DNA of 44,660 nucleotides from Polaromonas sp. (GTDB lineage: Bacteria; Pseudomonadota; Gammaproteobacteria; Burkholderiales; Burkholderiaceae_C), in assembly GCA_021731285.1 (NCBI GenBank), contig JAKFXR010000005.1, forward strand, positions 1 through 44,660, written 5' to 3'. The translations under genes were made by a program, and so were the position numbers. Positions 16,876-26,194 of the stretch are shown one piece after another; the stretch's first letter is position 1, and each line of letters opens with the position of its first letter. Under the pieces are notes generated by a model. That model worked only from the letters and a program-made list of their open reading frames with translations. It made no database searches and was not told the DNA's origin.

Positions 16876-17892
16876 ATGCCTGCCAACCAGCAAATCCTGC
16901 TCGACAACCGTCCCACGGGGGATGCCGTCGCCAGCAATTTCAAACTCGTCAGCGCTGAAACCCCGGCACTGCAGGACGGCCAGGTGCTGGTGCGCCACCA
17001 CTTTCTGAGCCTGGACCCCTACATGCGCGGCCGCATGAACGACGCCAAGAGTTATGCCGTCCCGCAGGCCCTCGGTCAGGTGATGGGCGGCGGCACCGTG
17101 GGCGAGGTGATCGAGTCGAAGAATCCGAAATTTTCCGTGGGCGACAAGGTGGTGGGCATGGGTGCCTGGCAGCAATACAGCGTGGTCGACGCCGGCCAGC
17201 CGGGTGCCCTGCGCAAGGTCGACACCAAGCACATTCCCCTGAGTGCGTACCTCGGTGCGGTAGGCATGCCCGGGGTGACCGCCTGGTACGGCCTGAGCAA
17301 AATCTGCGAGCCCAAATCCGGTGAAACCGTGGTGGTCAGCGCAGCCAGCGGTGCCGTCGGCAGCGTGGTGGGGCAGTTGGCCAAGGCGCGCGGCTGTCGC
17401 GCTGTCGGGCTGGCAGGCGGGCCGGACAAATGCAGATACGTGGTCGAAGAACTGGGCTTTGACGCCTGCATTGACTACAAGGCGCATCCGGATGCCAAGT
17501 CGCTTTACCAGGCGCTCAAGGAGGCCACGCCGGATGGTGTGGACTGCTATTTCGAAAATGTAGGCGGCGTCATCTTTGACGCAGTGCTCAGCCGCATGAA
17601 CGCCTTTGGCCGCATCGCAGTCTGCGGCATGATCGCCGGCTACGACGGCCAGCCTCTGCCCCTGCTGCAGCCGCAACTGATTCTGACCAATCGCCTCAAG
17701 GTACAGGGCTTCATCGTCAGCGAACACATGGAGCACTGGCCCGCCGCGCTGACCGAGCTGGGCACGCTGGTGGCCACCGGCAAGCTCAAATTCCGCGAGT
17801 CGATAGCGCAGGGCATTGAAAGCGCGCCGCAAGCCTTCCTCGGCTTGCTCAAGGGCAAAAATTTTGGCAAGCAGCTGGTCAAACTCGTCTGA
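16876..17892 (+). CDS. NADP-dependent MDR-family oxidoreductase (CurA/prostaglandin-reductase type)
   Basis: A 338-residue zinc-independent medium-chain reductase. Landmarks are LSLDPYMRGRM near residue 45, the glycine-rich cofactor loop SAASGAVGSVVGQLAK (about residue 155) and GFIVSEHMEHW in the C-terminal part. Proteins of this type (bacterial CurA, leukotriene B4 dehydrogenase) reduce the double bond of alpha,beta-unsaturated ketones or aldehydes with NADPH. In this island it could remove reactive enones produced by incomplete beta-oxidation. CCGGAG precedes the ATG. The GST-like gene follows after 11 bases. Confidence 0.92.
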   Translation: MPANQQILLDNRPTGDAVASNFKLVSAETPALQDGQVLVRHHFLSLDPYMRGRMNDAKSYAVPQALGQVMGGGTVGEVIESKNPKFSVGDKVVGMGAWQQYSVVDAGQPGALRKVDTKHIPLSAYLGAVGMPGVTAWYGLSKICEPKSGETVVVSAASGAVGSVVGQLAKARGCRAVGLAGGPDKCRYVVEELGFDACIDYKAHPDAKSLYQALKEATPDGVDCYFENVGGVIFDAVLSRMNAFGRIAVCGMIAGYDGQPLPLLQPQLILTNRLKVQGFIVSEHMEHWPAALTELGTLVATGKLKFRESIAQGIESAPQAFLGLLKGKNFGKQLVKLV

Positions 17893-17903
17893 AGGAACCT
17901 CCC

Positions 17904-18854
17904 ATGGCCGACCTGATTCTTCACCACTACCCGGCATCTCCCTTCTCGGAAAAGATCCGCCTGATCCTGGGCTACAAAAAGCTGGCCTGGAAGTCGGTGA
18001 TCATTCCCAGCCTTATGCCCAAACCCGATGTGGTGGCACTGACCGGCGGCTACCGCAAAACGCCGTTTCTGCAGATAGGCGCCGACATTTACTGCGACAC
18101 CGCGCTGATCTGCGATGTGCTGGAGCATCTGCAGCCCAGCCCGTCGATTTACCCTGAGCCGGGCAAGGGCCTGGCGCGCACCGTGGCGCAGTGGGCCGAT
18201 GGCACGCTGTTCTGGGCCGCCATGGCCCACAACCTGGGACCCAAGGGCGCGGTCCACATGTTTGGCGGCCTGCCCGCCGAAGCGGCGAGGGCCTTCAGCG
18301 AAGACCGTAAGGCCATGAGTGCCAACATGGCGCGCCTGCGGCCGGCCGATGCTGCCGCAGCCTACAAGTCTTACCTGCGCCGCCTGTCAGACATGCTGGA
18401 CGGCCAGCCTTTCCTGCTGGGCCAGGTGCCGTGCGTGGCCGATTTTTCTGCCTACCACCCGCTGTGGTTCACCCGCGTGCGCACACCGGTGGTGGCCGAC
18501 ATTCTGGATCACACCCCGGCTGTCCTCGAGTGGATGGACCGCATGCACGCCATCGGCCAGGGCAGCATGGAAAAGTTTGACGCCGCCCAGGCGATCGCCG
18601 TGGCCGCAGATGCCGAGCCGACGGTTGTGGGCAAGGGCTACCTGAGCGACAGCACCTTCCAGGACGAACATGGCATTGCCCTGGGCAGCCGGGTGGTCAT
18701 CACTTCCGAGAGCTTCGGGCCCGAGCCAACCGAGGGCGAACTGCTGGCCGCCACGCGCACCCACTACACCCTGGGCCGTACCGACGAGCGCGCCGGGAAA
18801 CTGCATGTGCATTTCCCACGCATTGGCTACGTGCTCAAAAAGACAGACGCCTGA
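17904..18854 (+). CDS. Glutathione S-transferase-like protein with C-terminal extension
   Basis: A 316-residue protein, about 90 residues longer than an ordinary GST. The N-terminal thioredoxin-like domain (ILHHYPASPFSEKIRLILGYK) has serine at the usual catalytic site, and the helical GST C-domain follows to about residue 225. The remaining part (from TVVGKGYLSDSTFQDEHG to the end) reads as a small beta-rich domain and has no counterpart in standard GSTs. AAGGAA stands before the ATG. It sits between two oxidoreductases, consistent with handling electrophilic intermediates. I do not recognise the extension. Confidence 0.85.
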   Translation: MADLILHHYPASPFSEKIRLILGYKKLAWKSVIIPSLMPKPDVVALTGGYRKTPFLQIGADIYCDTALICDVLEHLQPSPSIYPEPGKGLARTVAQWADGTLFWAAMAHNLGPKGAVHMFGGLPAEAARAFSEDRKAMSANMARLRPADAAAAYKSYLRRLSDMLDGQPFLLGQVPCVADFSAYHPLWFTRVRTPVVADILDHTPAVLEWMDRMHAIGQGSMEKFDAAQAIAVAADAEPTVVGKGYLSDSTFQDEHGIALGSRVVITSESFGPEPTEGELLAATRTHYTLGRTDERAGKLHVHFPRIGYVLKKTDA

Positions 18855-18872
18855 GCAAATACAAGGACACAC

Positions 18873-19778
18873 ATGATCACGGATTTCAAGGGGAAAACAG
18901 CGGTTCTCACAGGCGCGGCATCGGGCTTTGGCCTGGAGTGCGCCCGCATAGGCGCGCGCCTGGGCATGAACCTGGTGATGGCCGACGTGCAGCAGGATGC
19001 GCTGGACAAGGCCGTGGCAGAAATCTCCGCAACAGGCGCGCAAGTACTGCCTTTCCGGCTCGATGTCTCCAAAGCCGCCGAAGTCGAAGCGCTGGGCGCA
19101 GCTGTGCTGGCGCGTTTTGGCGCGCCGCATTTTGTTTTCAACAATGCCGGCGTGGGGGCAGGGGGCCTGATCTGGGAGAACACCCTGAAAGACTGGGAGT
19201 GGGTCATAGGCGTCAACCTGATGGGCGTGGCCCACGGCGTGCGCGTGTTCACACCCATGATGCTCGATGCCGCCAAAAAAGACCCGACCTGGCAGGGCCA
19301 CATCGTCAACACCGCCAGCATGGCCGGGCTGCTCAACGCGCCCAACATGGGCATCTACAACGTCAGCAAACATGCCGTGGTCAGCGTGAGCGAGACGCTG
19401 TACCAGGACCTGTCGCTGGTCACCGACCAGATCAGCGCCTCGGTGCTGTGCCCCTTCTTTGTGCCCACCGGCATCAGCCAGAGCCACCGCAACCGTCCGG
19501 GCGACATGCCGGCGACCAAGCCCACCAAAAGCCAGCTGATAGGCCAGGCCATGAGCGACAAGGCCGTGGGTTCAGGCAAGGTGACGGCGGCCGACGTGGC
19601 GCAGAAAGTGTTTGATGCCATCACCGCCAACCAGTTTTATATCTACAGCCATCCCAAGGCGATTGGCTCGGTGCAGACCCGCCTGGAAGACATCCTGCAA
19701 GCACGCAACCCGACCAGCCCGTTTGCCCACAAGCCCGAGCTTGGCGTGGAGCTGAAGAAGGCCTTGCGCGAGGCCTGA
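18873..19778 (+). CDS. Short-chain dehydrogenase/reductase
   Basis: A 301-residue SDR with the cofactor motif LTGAASGFGLECARIG, an acidic residue after it (MADVQ) that favours NAD, NNAGVGAGG, the catalytic serine in NTASMAGL and YNVSK for the YxxxK pair. The C-terminal 50 residues extend past the minimal SDR core (HPKAIGSVQTRLEDILQARN), as in a group of uncharacterised proteobacterial SDRs. It is the last gene of the plus-strand island and converges on the DM13 gene with only a ten-base gap. The substrate is unknown. Confidence 0.9.
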   Translation: MITDFKGKTAVLTGAASGFGLECARIGARLGMNLVMADVQQDALDKAVAEISATGAQVLPFRLDVSKAAEVEALGAAVLARFGAPHFVFNNAGVGAGGLIWENTLKDWEWVIGVNLMGVAHGVRVFTPMMLDAAKKDPTWQGHIVNTASMAGLLNAPNMGIYNVSKHAVVSVSETLYQDLSLVTDQISASVLCPFFVPTGISQSHRNRPGDMPATKPTKSQLIGQAMSDKAVGSGKVTAADVAQKVFDAITANQFYIYSHPKAIGSVQTRLEDILQARNPTSPFAHKPELGVELKKALREA

Positions 19779-19788
19779 ACTCCGGCGT

Positions 19789-20259
19789 CTACCGGTATTT
19801 CGCAGCCGAGATGAACTCCGAAAACGTCTCGCACCACACCAGCACCGTGGTGTACTTCGCCGGGTCCACACCCTCAGGCACCGGCACCACAAAGTTCTCA
19901 AAGGTCTTGATGTCGCCGACACGGACAGACTGGCTTTTGAGCTTCAGGAACTGCGCTTCGTTTTCAACAAACTCGGGCACCAGGTAAAGCTTGTAATCCG
20001 GCCCCGGCGCAACCTTGCCCATCAGTGCAATGGCCCGCTTGCCAACCGACACCTCGCCTTCGCCCCAGTGCAGCAAGTCGCTGCCCTGCAGGTCGCGCCG
20101 GAAGGTGCCGCGGAAGTCGGAACTCCCGGCCACGGCGGCAACAATGGCGGCTGATGGCGTCATGGGAGCGGTCAGGATGGGCAGCAAATAGACCCCGAGG
20201 CCAAAACCAAGCACCAGCACCACGAAGTGCGACGCCAGCAACAAGACAATTTTTTTCAT
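19789..20259 (-). CDS. DM13-domain protein, membrane-anchored
   Basis: A 156-residue protein with an N-terminal hydrophobic segment (about residues 4-28) that would place the rest in the periplasm. The body, with SSDFRGTFRRDLQGSD, GKVAPGPDYKLYLVPEFV and FENFVVPVPEGVDPAKYTTVLVWCETF, matches the DM13 fold, including the conserved cysteine in VWCETF proposed to act in electron transfer. The start at 20259 is preferred to 20277 because the hydrophobic segment begins there and an AGGG lies upstream. It directly follows the DUF1223 gene, suggesting a two-gene operon. Confidence 0.8.
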   Translation of the reverse strand: MKKIVLLLASHFVVLVLGFGLGVYLLPILTAPMTPSAAIVAAVAGSSDFRGTFRRDLQGSDLLHWGEGEVSVGKRAIALMGKVAPGPDYKLYLVPEFVENEAQFLKLKSQSVRVGDIKTFENFVVPVPEGVDPAKYTTVLVWCETFSEFISAAKYR

Positions 20260-20264
20260 GCGGG

Positions 20265-21005
20265 TCAGCCCTGGCATTGCAGGCTCAGTGCCTGCAGGGT
20301 TTTGCCGGTTTGCGGTTCAAACACCACCAGGTTGATTTGCCGCGCATGGCCGGGCGTGGGTGCGATGCTGCGAAAGCCCAGTTTCGCGGCTTGCGCTTCA
20401 GTGGCTTTGTGCTTGCCGGCCTGGGTGTACTGGCGCACCACGAAATCGTGTTTCAAAAACTCCCCCGCGTTCTCGCCGGTTTTTACTTTGGAGTTGTGGC
20501 CGTGTTCGGTCACCGTCCAATAGGCCGCCCAATCTGATTTGGCGGTGACCGCCGCTTCAAACTGGTCATCGGCCAGCCGCTTCAGGGCGATGTGCGCGCG
20601 GGCCGGCTCCCGTTTGCCTGTGACGCTGGAGGTCCAGCTGTTCCATTGCGGCCAGTCGCGGCCATCGAGCACCACCTGCGGCGTGTAGATGGTGCGCTGG
20701 CGGTTTTTGCCGGCAATCTCGCGTTGCCGGGCGGTGTGAGCGGGGGCGGCGAAACGGTCCACCCAGCCGATGTAGTCCCAGTAGCCCACGTGAAAGGCCT
20801 GCACCACGAGGTCTTTGCCTTTCAGCGTGGAGGCCCATTTGTCGGCAGGCGGGCAGGAGCTGCAGCCCTCGGAGGTGTAGAGCTCCACCACCGGTGTGAG
20901 CTGCGGGCCGGAACTGGCGGTGCATTGACCGGGATCGGCCAGGCCGGCGCTTGCCAGTGTCAGCAGGGCGCAGCTTGCGATTGTTTTTGTAGCCCAGGGG
21001 TGCAT
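20265..21005 (-). CDS. DUF1223 secreted thioredoxin-like protein
   Basis: A 246-residue protein with a signal peptide (cleavage probably near SAGLA-DP). VVELYTSEGCSSCPPADKW contains a CxxC motif at the position expected for a thioredoxin-like fold, and TPQVVLDG gives the cis-proline-like region. These features define DUF1223, a secreted family of unknown function. Its stop lies only five bases before the DM13 start. The pair, one with a CxxC and one with a DM13 redox cysteine, suggests a periplasmic redox function; that is inference. Confidence 0.85.
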   Translation of the reverse strand: MHPWATKTIASCALLTLASAGLADPGQCTASSGPQLTPVVELYTSEGCSSCPPADKWASTLKGKDLVVQAFHVGYWDYIGWVDRFAAPAHTARQREIAGKNRQRTIYTPQVVLDGRDWPQWNSWTSSVTGKREPARAHIALKRLADDQFEAAVTAKSDWAAYWTVTEHGHNSKVKTGENAGEFLKHDFVVRQYTQAGKHKATEAQAAKLGFRSIAPTPGHARQINLVVFEPQTGKTLQALSLQCQG

Positions 21006-21095
21006 GCGGGTTCCTTGTGAAAGGTGACCCTCATTGGTCGTGCGGGCTGGCTGGAGATTACAGGTATTTGCGGCGTGGATCGGGAGGCATGCGCA

Positions 21096-21160
21096 CTGCT
21101 ATCTACTTGATAGCAAACTATTCCCGCCAATAAAGGGCAAAACGCTGATTTTTATCTCAA
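21096..21160 (+). repeat. Comamonad-type GCTAT/ATAGC-AAGGGC repeat, copy b
   Basis: The hairpin GCTATCTACTTGATAGC is followed by AAACTATTCCCGCCAAT, AAAGGGCAAAACGCTGATTT and TTATC. It occupies the 210-base gap between the LapA-like and DUF1223 genes. The rest of that gap shows no other clear signal. Confidence 0.8.
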
Positions 21161-21215
21161 CCGCCGAGCAAGAGGCTGTCCACGGCCATGTGGGGCCGGG
21201 CGTCAGCCGCCAGGC

Positions 21216-21761
21216 TTAAACGCTTGCAGTTTGGGCATTCGGCTTGTAAAGCACCGGTTCCCCGGGCAGTGGCACGGGCTTGCTGGCCGCATCGCGGCGT
21301 TCCAGCCGGTCTTCCAGCTCGCCAATGTAGGCTGATGTTGAACTGGCGGATTCATCAATTTTTGCCACCAGCGCTTGCTGGGTTTGCGCCAGGCGCTCGG
21401 CCAGCACTGTGGCCTGCGCGGCCTCACGGTGCTGCGCGTTGGCCGCCTGGGCCTCCAGGTACTGCCGCAGCTCGGTAAAGCGTGAAGCCTCGGCCTTGTC
21501 AGCCAGATCGCGCTGGGTGCTCAATTCGCGGGCATGTTGTCGCGTCTCCAGCAAATGTGCGCCCTGCATGTAGAGCGTCGTCGCCAGAAAGGCCAGCAAC
21601 ACGGCCATCAGCAGTACCAGCATCAGCACGCCAAGCGGCGCCTGCACGGTGGTAAAGCCCAAGCTCAGCAGGGTCGAGCGGCTGAATTCATCCACATTGA
21701 GAGCGGCAAATCCTGCCATCAGGACAATGGCAATGATCAATACGATGGTTCGGGTGCGCAT
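21216..21761 (-). CDS. LapA-like membrane protein with coiled coil
   Basis: A 181-residue inner-membrane protein with two hydrophobic segments (about 6-25 and 42-65) and the APLGVLMLVLLMAVL region typical of LapA/DUF1049 proteins. A long charged, Gln/Ala/Glu-rich stretch (about 70-150) is predicted coiled coil facing the cytoplasm. LapA proteins assist lipopolysaccharide assembly and regulation in Escherichia coli; this one is longer than the roughly 100-residue family core, so the role may differ. It is downstream of the antiporter gene on the same strand, 84 bases away. Confidence 0.75.
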   Translation of the reverse strand: MRTRTIVLIIAIVLMAGFAALNVDEFSRSTLLSLGFTTVQAPLGVLMLVLLMAVLLAFLATTLYMQGAHLLETRQHARELSTQRDLADKAEASRFTELRQYLEAQAANAQHREAAQATVLAERLAQTQQALVAKIDESASSTSAYIGELEDRLERRDAASKPVPLPGEPVLYKPNAQTASV

Positions 21762-21845
21762 GGTCAGGACTCCAGAAATAGAAGTCCATGGTGCCGCCGC
21801 ACAAGAGGCGGGCTTGTAGGCAAATGGCCTGTTTCGGACGAGTGA

Positions 21846-23708
21846 TCAGCCGGTTTTTGCCTCGTTGGCCTCACCCGGTGGTTTGGCGCTGGCCTCGGAC
21901 TCCATCGCTTCGGCCGCCTCCTCGTTGAGCGCTTTGGCCGAGCGCTGCGGCTTCGTCAGCGGTGCAGGTGTCCAGCGCCCACCGTGCATGAGGCTGATAC
22001 CGGCGCTGATGTCGCCGCCCATCTGCAACTGCAGGCGTTCGCTGTCGCGGCGGCGTATGTCTTCGGCCACCTCGGCCACGTCGACCTCCTGAACGCCGAG
22101 TTGCCGCAAGGCTTCGGCGCTGAAGGCCAGGGCCGATTCAAAAGTTTCCCGCATCTGGTAGTCCACACCCAGGCGCATCAGCTCGATGGCGTGCTGGCGG
22201 TCATAGGACCGCGCCAGCACCGGCGTCAGCGGGAATTCGTGTTTGGCCAGGGTGACGATGCAGGTGGTGGCTTCCTTGTTGTCCACACAGACCAGTATGG
22301 CCCGCGCATGTCCGGCGCCGCTGGCGTGCAGCACGTCCAGTCGCGTGCCGTCGCCGTAGTAGACCTTGAAGCCGAACTGCGCCGCCGCGCGGATCATGTC
22401 GGTGTCGTTTTCGATGATGGCAATGTCGATGCCGCGGGCCAGCAGCGACTGGCTGGCAATCTGCCCAAACCGGCCGAAACCAATGATGAGCACGCTGCCC
22501 TTGAGGCCCTGGGCCACTTCCACGCCTTCCATGTCCTGCTCGGCTTTTTCGGGGGCTGCCCAGCGCAGGGCCATCACCGCCAGCGGGGTCAGCGCCATGG
22601 AGATGATGATGGCCGCGGTAAGCGCCGCGTTCACATTGGCCTGCACGATACCGGCGGCTGCGGCAGCCGAATACAGCACAAAGGCAAACTCGCCGCCCTG
22701 GGCCATCATGGCCATGCGCTGCAGGGCATCGCCATGGCTGGAACGCGTGATGCGCGCCACCCCATAAATGCCCAGCGCCTTGACGGCCATGTAGGCCAGC
22801 ACGCCACCCAGGATAAACGGCCAGTCGGCCAGCACCAGCGGCAGGTCCAGCGACATGCCCACGCCCATGAAAAACAGGCCCAGCAGGATGCCGCGAAAAG
22901 GCTCAATATCAGCCTCCAGTTGGTGGCGGAAGGTGGACTCGGACAGCATCACGCCGGCGGCAAAAGCGCCCAGCGCCATCGAAAGACCGCCCCATTGCAT
23001 GGCCAGCGCGGCACCCAGCACCACCAGCAGCGCCGCAGCAGTCATCACCTCACGCGCCTTGGCCTTGGCCAGCACGCGAAACAGCGGGTTGAGCAGCCAG
23101 CGGCTGACGGCCACCAGCCCAATGATGGCGGCCAGCGCCACACCTATGGATACCCAGCGCGACACGCTGGCGCCATCGGCGGGCTCGGGTGTCAGAAAGG
23201 CAATCAGGGCCAGCAGCGGGACGATGGCCAGGTCCTCCAGCAGCAGGATGGACACCATGCGCTGGCCGCGCGGGGTGGAGGTGTCGCCGCGCTCGTCGAG
23301 GAGTTGCATCACGATGGCGGTGGACGACAGCACAAAACCCATGGCGGCAATAAAGGCCACCAGGGGCTTGAGCCCGCCCAGCACGCCCACGACCGTCAGC
23401 AGCGCGCCGCAGACCGCCACCTGCATCAGGCCCAGGCCAAAAATCTGGCGGCGCAGGGTCCACAAGCGCGTCGGCTGCATTTCCAGGCCGATGACAAAGA
23501 GAAACATCACCACGCCCAGCTCGGCGATGTGGAGGATGGTCCCGGCCTCGCTGAAAAACCCCAGACCGAAAGGGCCTATGGCCAGGCCAGCCGCCAGATA
23601 ACCCAGCACAGAGCCCAATCCCAGGCGCTTGAACAGTGGCACCGCCAGTACGCCCGCGCCCAGCAAGACCACCACTTTGACGAGCTCACTGCCTTGTTCG
23701 ACTGCCAT
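21846..23708 (-). CDS. Monovalent cation/proton antiporter, CPA2 family (KefB type)
   Basis: A 620-residue protein. The N-terminal 380 or so residues form about 12 membrane segments of a Na/H-exchanger fold, with GLEMQPTRLW and RGQRMVSILLLEDLAIVPLLAL typical of KefB/KefC. A TrkA-N (RCK) nucleotide-binding domain follows, beginning SVLIIGFGRFGQIASQSLL. The last 60 residues are Ala/Glu-rich and probably disordered. It exports potassium in exchange for protons, normally under glutathione-adduct control in Kef systems. The start at 23708 is chosen because AGGAAA precedes it; an earlier ATG at 23750 is possible. It is divergent from tex. Confidence 0.92.
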   Translation of the reverse strand: MAVEQGSELVKVVVLLGAGVLAVPLFKRLGLGSVLGYLAAGLAIGPFGLGFFSEAGTILHIAELGVVMFLFVIGLEMQPTRLWTLRRQIFGLGLMQVAVCGALLTVVGVLGGLKPLVAFIAAMGFVLSSTAIVMQLLDERGDTSTPRGQRMVSILLLEDLAIVPLLALIAFLTPEPADGASVSRWVSIGVALAAIIGLVAVSRWLLNPLFRVLAKAKAREVMTAAALLVVLGAALAMQWGGLSMALGAFAAGVMLSESTFRHQLEADIEPFRGILLGLFFMGVGMSLDLPLVLADWPFILGGVLAYMAVKALGIYGVARITRSSHGDALQRMAMMAQGGEFAFVLYSAAAAAGIVQANVNAALTAAIIISMALTPLAVMALRWAAPEKAEQDMEGVEVAQGLKGSVLIIGFGRFGQIASQSLLARGIDIAIIENDTDMIRAAAQFGFKVYYGDGTRLDVLHASGAGHARAILVCVDNKEATTCIVTLAKHEFPLTPVLARSYDRQHAIELMRLGVDYQMRETFESALAFSAEALRQLGVQEVDVAEVAEDIRRRDSERLQLQMGGDISAGISLMHGGRWTPAPLTKPQRSAKALNEEAAEAMESEASAKPPGEANEAKTG

Positions 23709-23832
23709 GAATTTCCTGTGTGCCGCGTTGTGGAGAGAGGAGGCAAACATGGTAGCGGACTTTGACGGCCTGCCGGTGCGGTGGCATGTGGCAAACTCGC
23801 CCACTTTCTCCCAGCGCACTTCATAAAAATAC

Positions 23833-26178
23833 ATGCAAAAAATCATTCGCCAGATCGCGCTTGAGATCAAAGTCCAGGAACACCAGGTCAAAACAGCGGT
23901 CGAGCTGCTGGACGGCGGGGCCACCGTGCCCTTTATTGCCCGTTACCGCAAGGAGGTCACCGGCGGCCTCGACGACATTCAACTGCGCGAACTGGAGTTT
24001 CGTCTGGGTTACCTGCGCGAACTGCAGGAGCGGCGTGAATCCGTGCTCAAAAGCATTGAGGAGCAGGGCAAACTCACACCTGAGCTGCGCGCCGCCATCG
24101 AGGCCGCGCCGACCAAGCAGGAGCTGGAAGACCTGTACCTGCCCTTCAAGCAAAAGCGCCGTACCAAGGGGCAGATGGCACGTGAAGCGGGCATTGAACT
24201 CCTGGCCGACAAATTGTTTGCCGACCCGACCCTGGTGCCGCTTGAGGAGGCCGTGGCCTTTGTGAAAGCAGAAAAAACAGAAAACGGCGACGACTTCACC
24301 ACCGTGCAGGCCGTGCTTGATGGGGTGCGCGACATTCTGAGCGAGCGCTGGGCAGAAGACGCGGCCTTGTTGCAGTCGCTGCGCCAGTGGCTGTGGAGCG
24401 AAGGCCTGTTTTCCTCAAAACTGGTTGCGGGCAAGGACGAAAACCATCCCGACCATGCCAAGTTTCGCGACTACTTTGACTATGACGAGCCGATAGGCCG
24501 CGTGCCTTCGCACCGGGCGCTGGCTGTGTTTCGCGGGCGCGGGCTGGAGATTCTGGACGCCAAGCTGGTTCTGCCCGTGCCGCCGGAAGCCGGGCAACCT
24601 AGCATTGCGGAAGGAAAAATCGCGCTCCACCTGGGCTGGAGCCACAAGGGCAGGGCAGCCGACGACCTGCTGCGCAAATGTGTGGCCTGGACCTGGCGCG
24701 TCAAGCTGAGCCTGTCGATAGAGCGTGACCTGTTCAGCCGCCTGCGTGAAGAGGCCGAGAAAGTCGCCATCAAGGTATTTGCCGACAACCTGCGCGATTT
24801 GCTGCTGGCCGCTCCCGCTGGCCCGCGTGTGGTCATGGGGCTGGATCCGGGCATACGCACTGGCGTCAAGGTCGCTGTGGTGGACGCCACCGGCAAACTG
24901 GTCGAAACCTCCACCATTTACCCGCACGAGCCGCGCAAGGACTGGGACGGTTCGCTCCACACCCTGGCCAGGCTCTGCGAAAAACACGGCGTCAACCTCA
25001 TTGCCATTGGCAATGGCACGGCCAGCCGCGAGACCGACAAACTGGCCGCTGATTTGATGAAGCGCATCGACGGCATGCAGCGCATAGTGGTCAGCGAAGC
25101 CGGCGCTTCGGTGTATTCGGCCAGCGAATTTGCCAGCCAGGAGATGCCCGACGTGGATGTGAGCCTGCGCGGCGCGGCCAGCATTGCGCGCCGCTTGCAG
25201 GACCCGCTGGCCGAGCTGGTCAAGATTGACCCCAAATCCATTGGTGTGGGCCAGTACCAGCACGACGTGAACCAGAGTGAGCTGGCACGCAGCCTGGACA
25301 CGGTGGTGGAAGACTGCGTCAACAGCGTGGGGGTGGACCTGAACACCGCCAGCGTGCCGCTACTGGCACGCGTCTCCGGCCTGAGCCAGACCGTGGCCAA
25401 AGCGGTGGTGCGCTGGCGTGACGCGAACGGTGCATTTGCCAGCCGGGCCGACCTGCTCAAGGTCACCGGTCTGGGCGCCAAGACCTTTGAACAAAGCGCC
25501 GGCTTCTTGCGCCTGCATGCCAGCAGCAACCCGCTGGACATGACCGGCGTGCACCCCGAAACCTACCCGGTGGTCGAAAAAATCATGGCTCACACCGGCA
25601 AACCGGTGGCCGAGCTGATGGGCCGCGCCGAGATGCTCAAGACGCTCAAACCCGAATTGTTTGCCAATGAGCAGTTCGGCGTGATCACCGTGAAGGACAT
25701 CCTTGCCGAACTGGAAAAACCAGGCCGCGACCCGCGCCCCGACTTCAAGGTGGCGCGCTTCAACGACGGCGTGGAAGACATCAAGGATCTCAAGGAAGGC
25801 ATGACGCTGGAGGGCACGGTCAGCAATGTGGCGGCCTTTGGGGCCTTCATTGACATCGGCGTGCACCAGGATGGCCTGGTGCATGTGAGCCAGCTCGCCA
25901 ACAAGTTTGTCAACGACGCGCGCGAGGTGGTGAAAACCGGCGACATCGTCACGGTGCGCGTGACCGAGGTGGACGTGGCGCGCAAACGCATAGGCTTGAC
26001 CATGAAACTGGACGCTGCGCCAGGCAGACGCGATGCCCCGCGCGAGAACCGCTTTGAGGGCGCACGGCCCGGGCCGCAACACCGGGGACACCACGGCAGC
26101 CCGGCCAGAGCGCCACAGGCAACAACCGCCACGGCGATGGAGTCGGCCTTCAGCAAGCTGGCGGGACTGAAGAAATAG
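23833..26178 (+). CDS. tex: Transcription accessory protein Tex
   Basis: A 781-residue RNA-binding protein. Tex_N helical region (1 to about 200, including TVPFIARYRKEVTGGLDD), a YqgF/RNase H-like domain starting VVMGLDPGIRTGVKVAVVD (about residue 333), helix-hairpin-helix repeats around GVDLNTASVPLLARVSGL, and an S1 domain (EGMTLEGTVSNVAAFGAFID, about residues 655-725). The C-terminal tail is rich in Arg, Pro and His. Length and order match Tex throughout. It is divergent from the antiporter gene; no good Shine-Dalgarno is visible before ATG 23833. Confidence 0.96.
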   Translation: MQKIIRQIALEIKVQEHQVKTAVELLDGGATVPFIARYRKEVTGGLDDIQLRELEFRLGYLRELQERRESVLKSIEEQGKLTPELRAAIEAAPTKQELEDLYLPFKQKRRTKGQMAREAGIELLADKLFADPTLVPLEEAVAFVKAEKTENGDDFTTVQAVLDGVRDILSERWAEDAALLQSLRQWLWSEGLFSSKLVAGKDENHPDHAKFRDYFDYDEPIGRVPSHRALAVFRGRGLEILDAKLVLPVPPEAGQPSIAEGKIALHLGWSHKGRAADDLLRKCVAWTWRVKLSLSIERDLFSRLREEAEKVAIKVFADNLRDLLLAAPAGPRVVMGLDPGIRTGVKVAVVDATGKLVETSTIYPHEPRKDWDGSLHTLARLCEKHGVNLIAIGNGTASRETDKLAADLMKRIDGMQRIVVSEAGASVYSASEFASQEMPDVDVSLRGAASIARRLQDPLAELVKIDPKSIGVGQYQHDVNQSELARSLDTVVEDCVNSVGVDLNTASVPLLARVSGLSQTVAKAVVRWRDANGAFASRADLLKVTGLGAKTFEQSAGFLRLHASSNPLDMTGVHPETYPVVEKIMAHTGKPVAELMGRAEMLKTLKPELFANEQFGVITVKDILAELEKPGRDPRPDFKVARFNDGVEDIKDLKEGMTLEGTVSNVAAFGAFIDIGVHQDGLVHVSQLANKFVNDAREVVKTGDIVTVRVTEVDVARKRIGLTMKLDAAPGRRDAPRENRFEGARPGPQHRGHHGSPARAPQATTATAMESAFSKLAGLKK

Positions 26179-26194
26179 GCGGCACCTGCGGAAT

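Noticed and set aside
21984-23765. Long plus-strand open frame (593 codons) opposite the antiporter gene
   Set aside because: It is His/Gln/Gly-rich and has no recognisable domain; the minus strand encodes a complete KefB-type protein.
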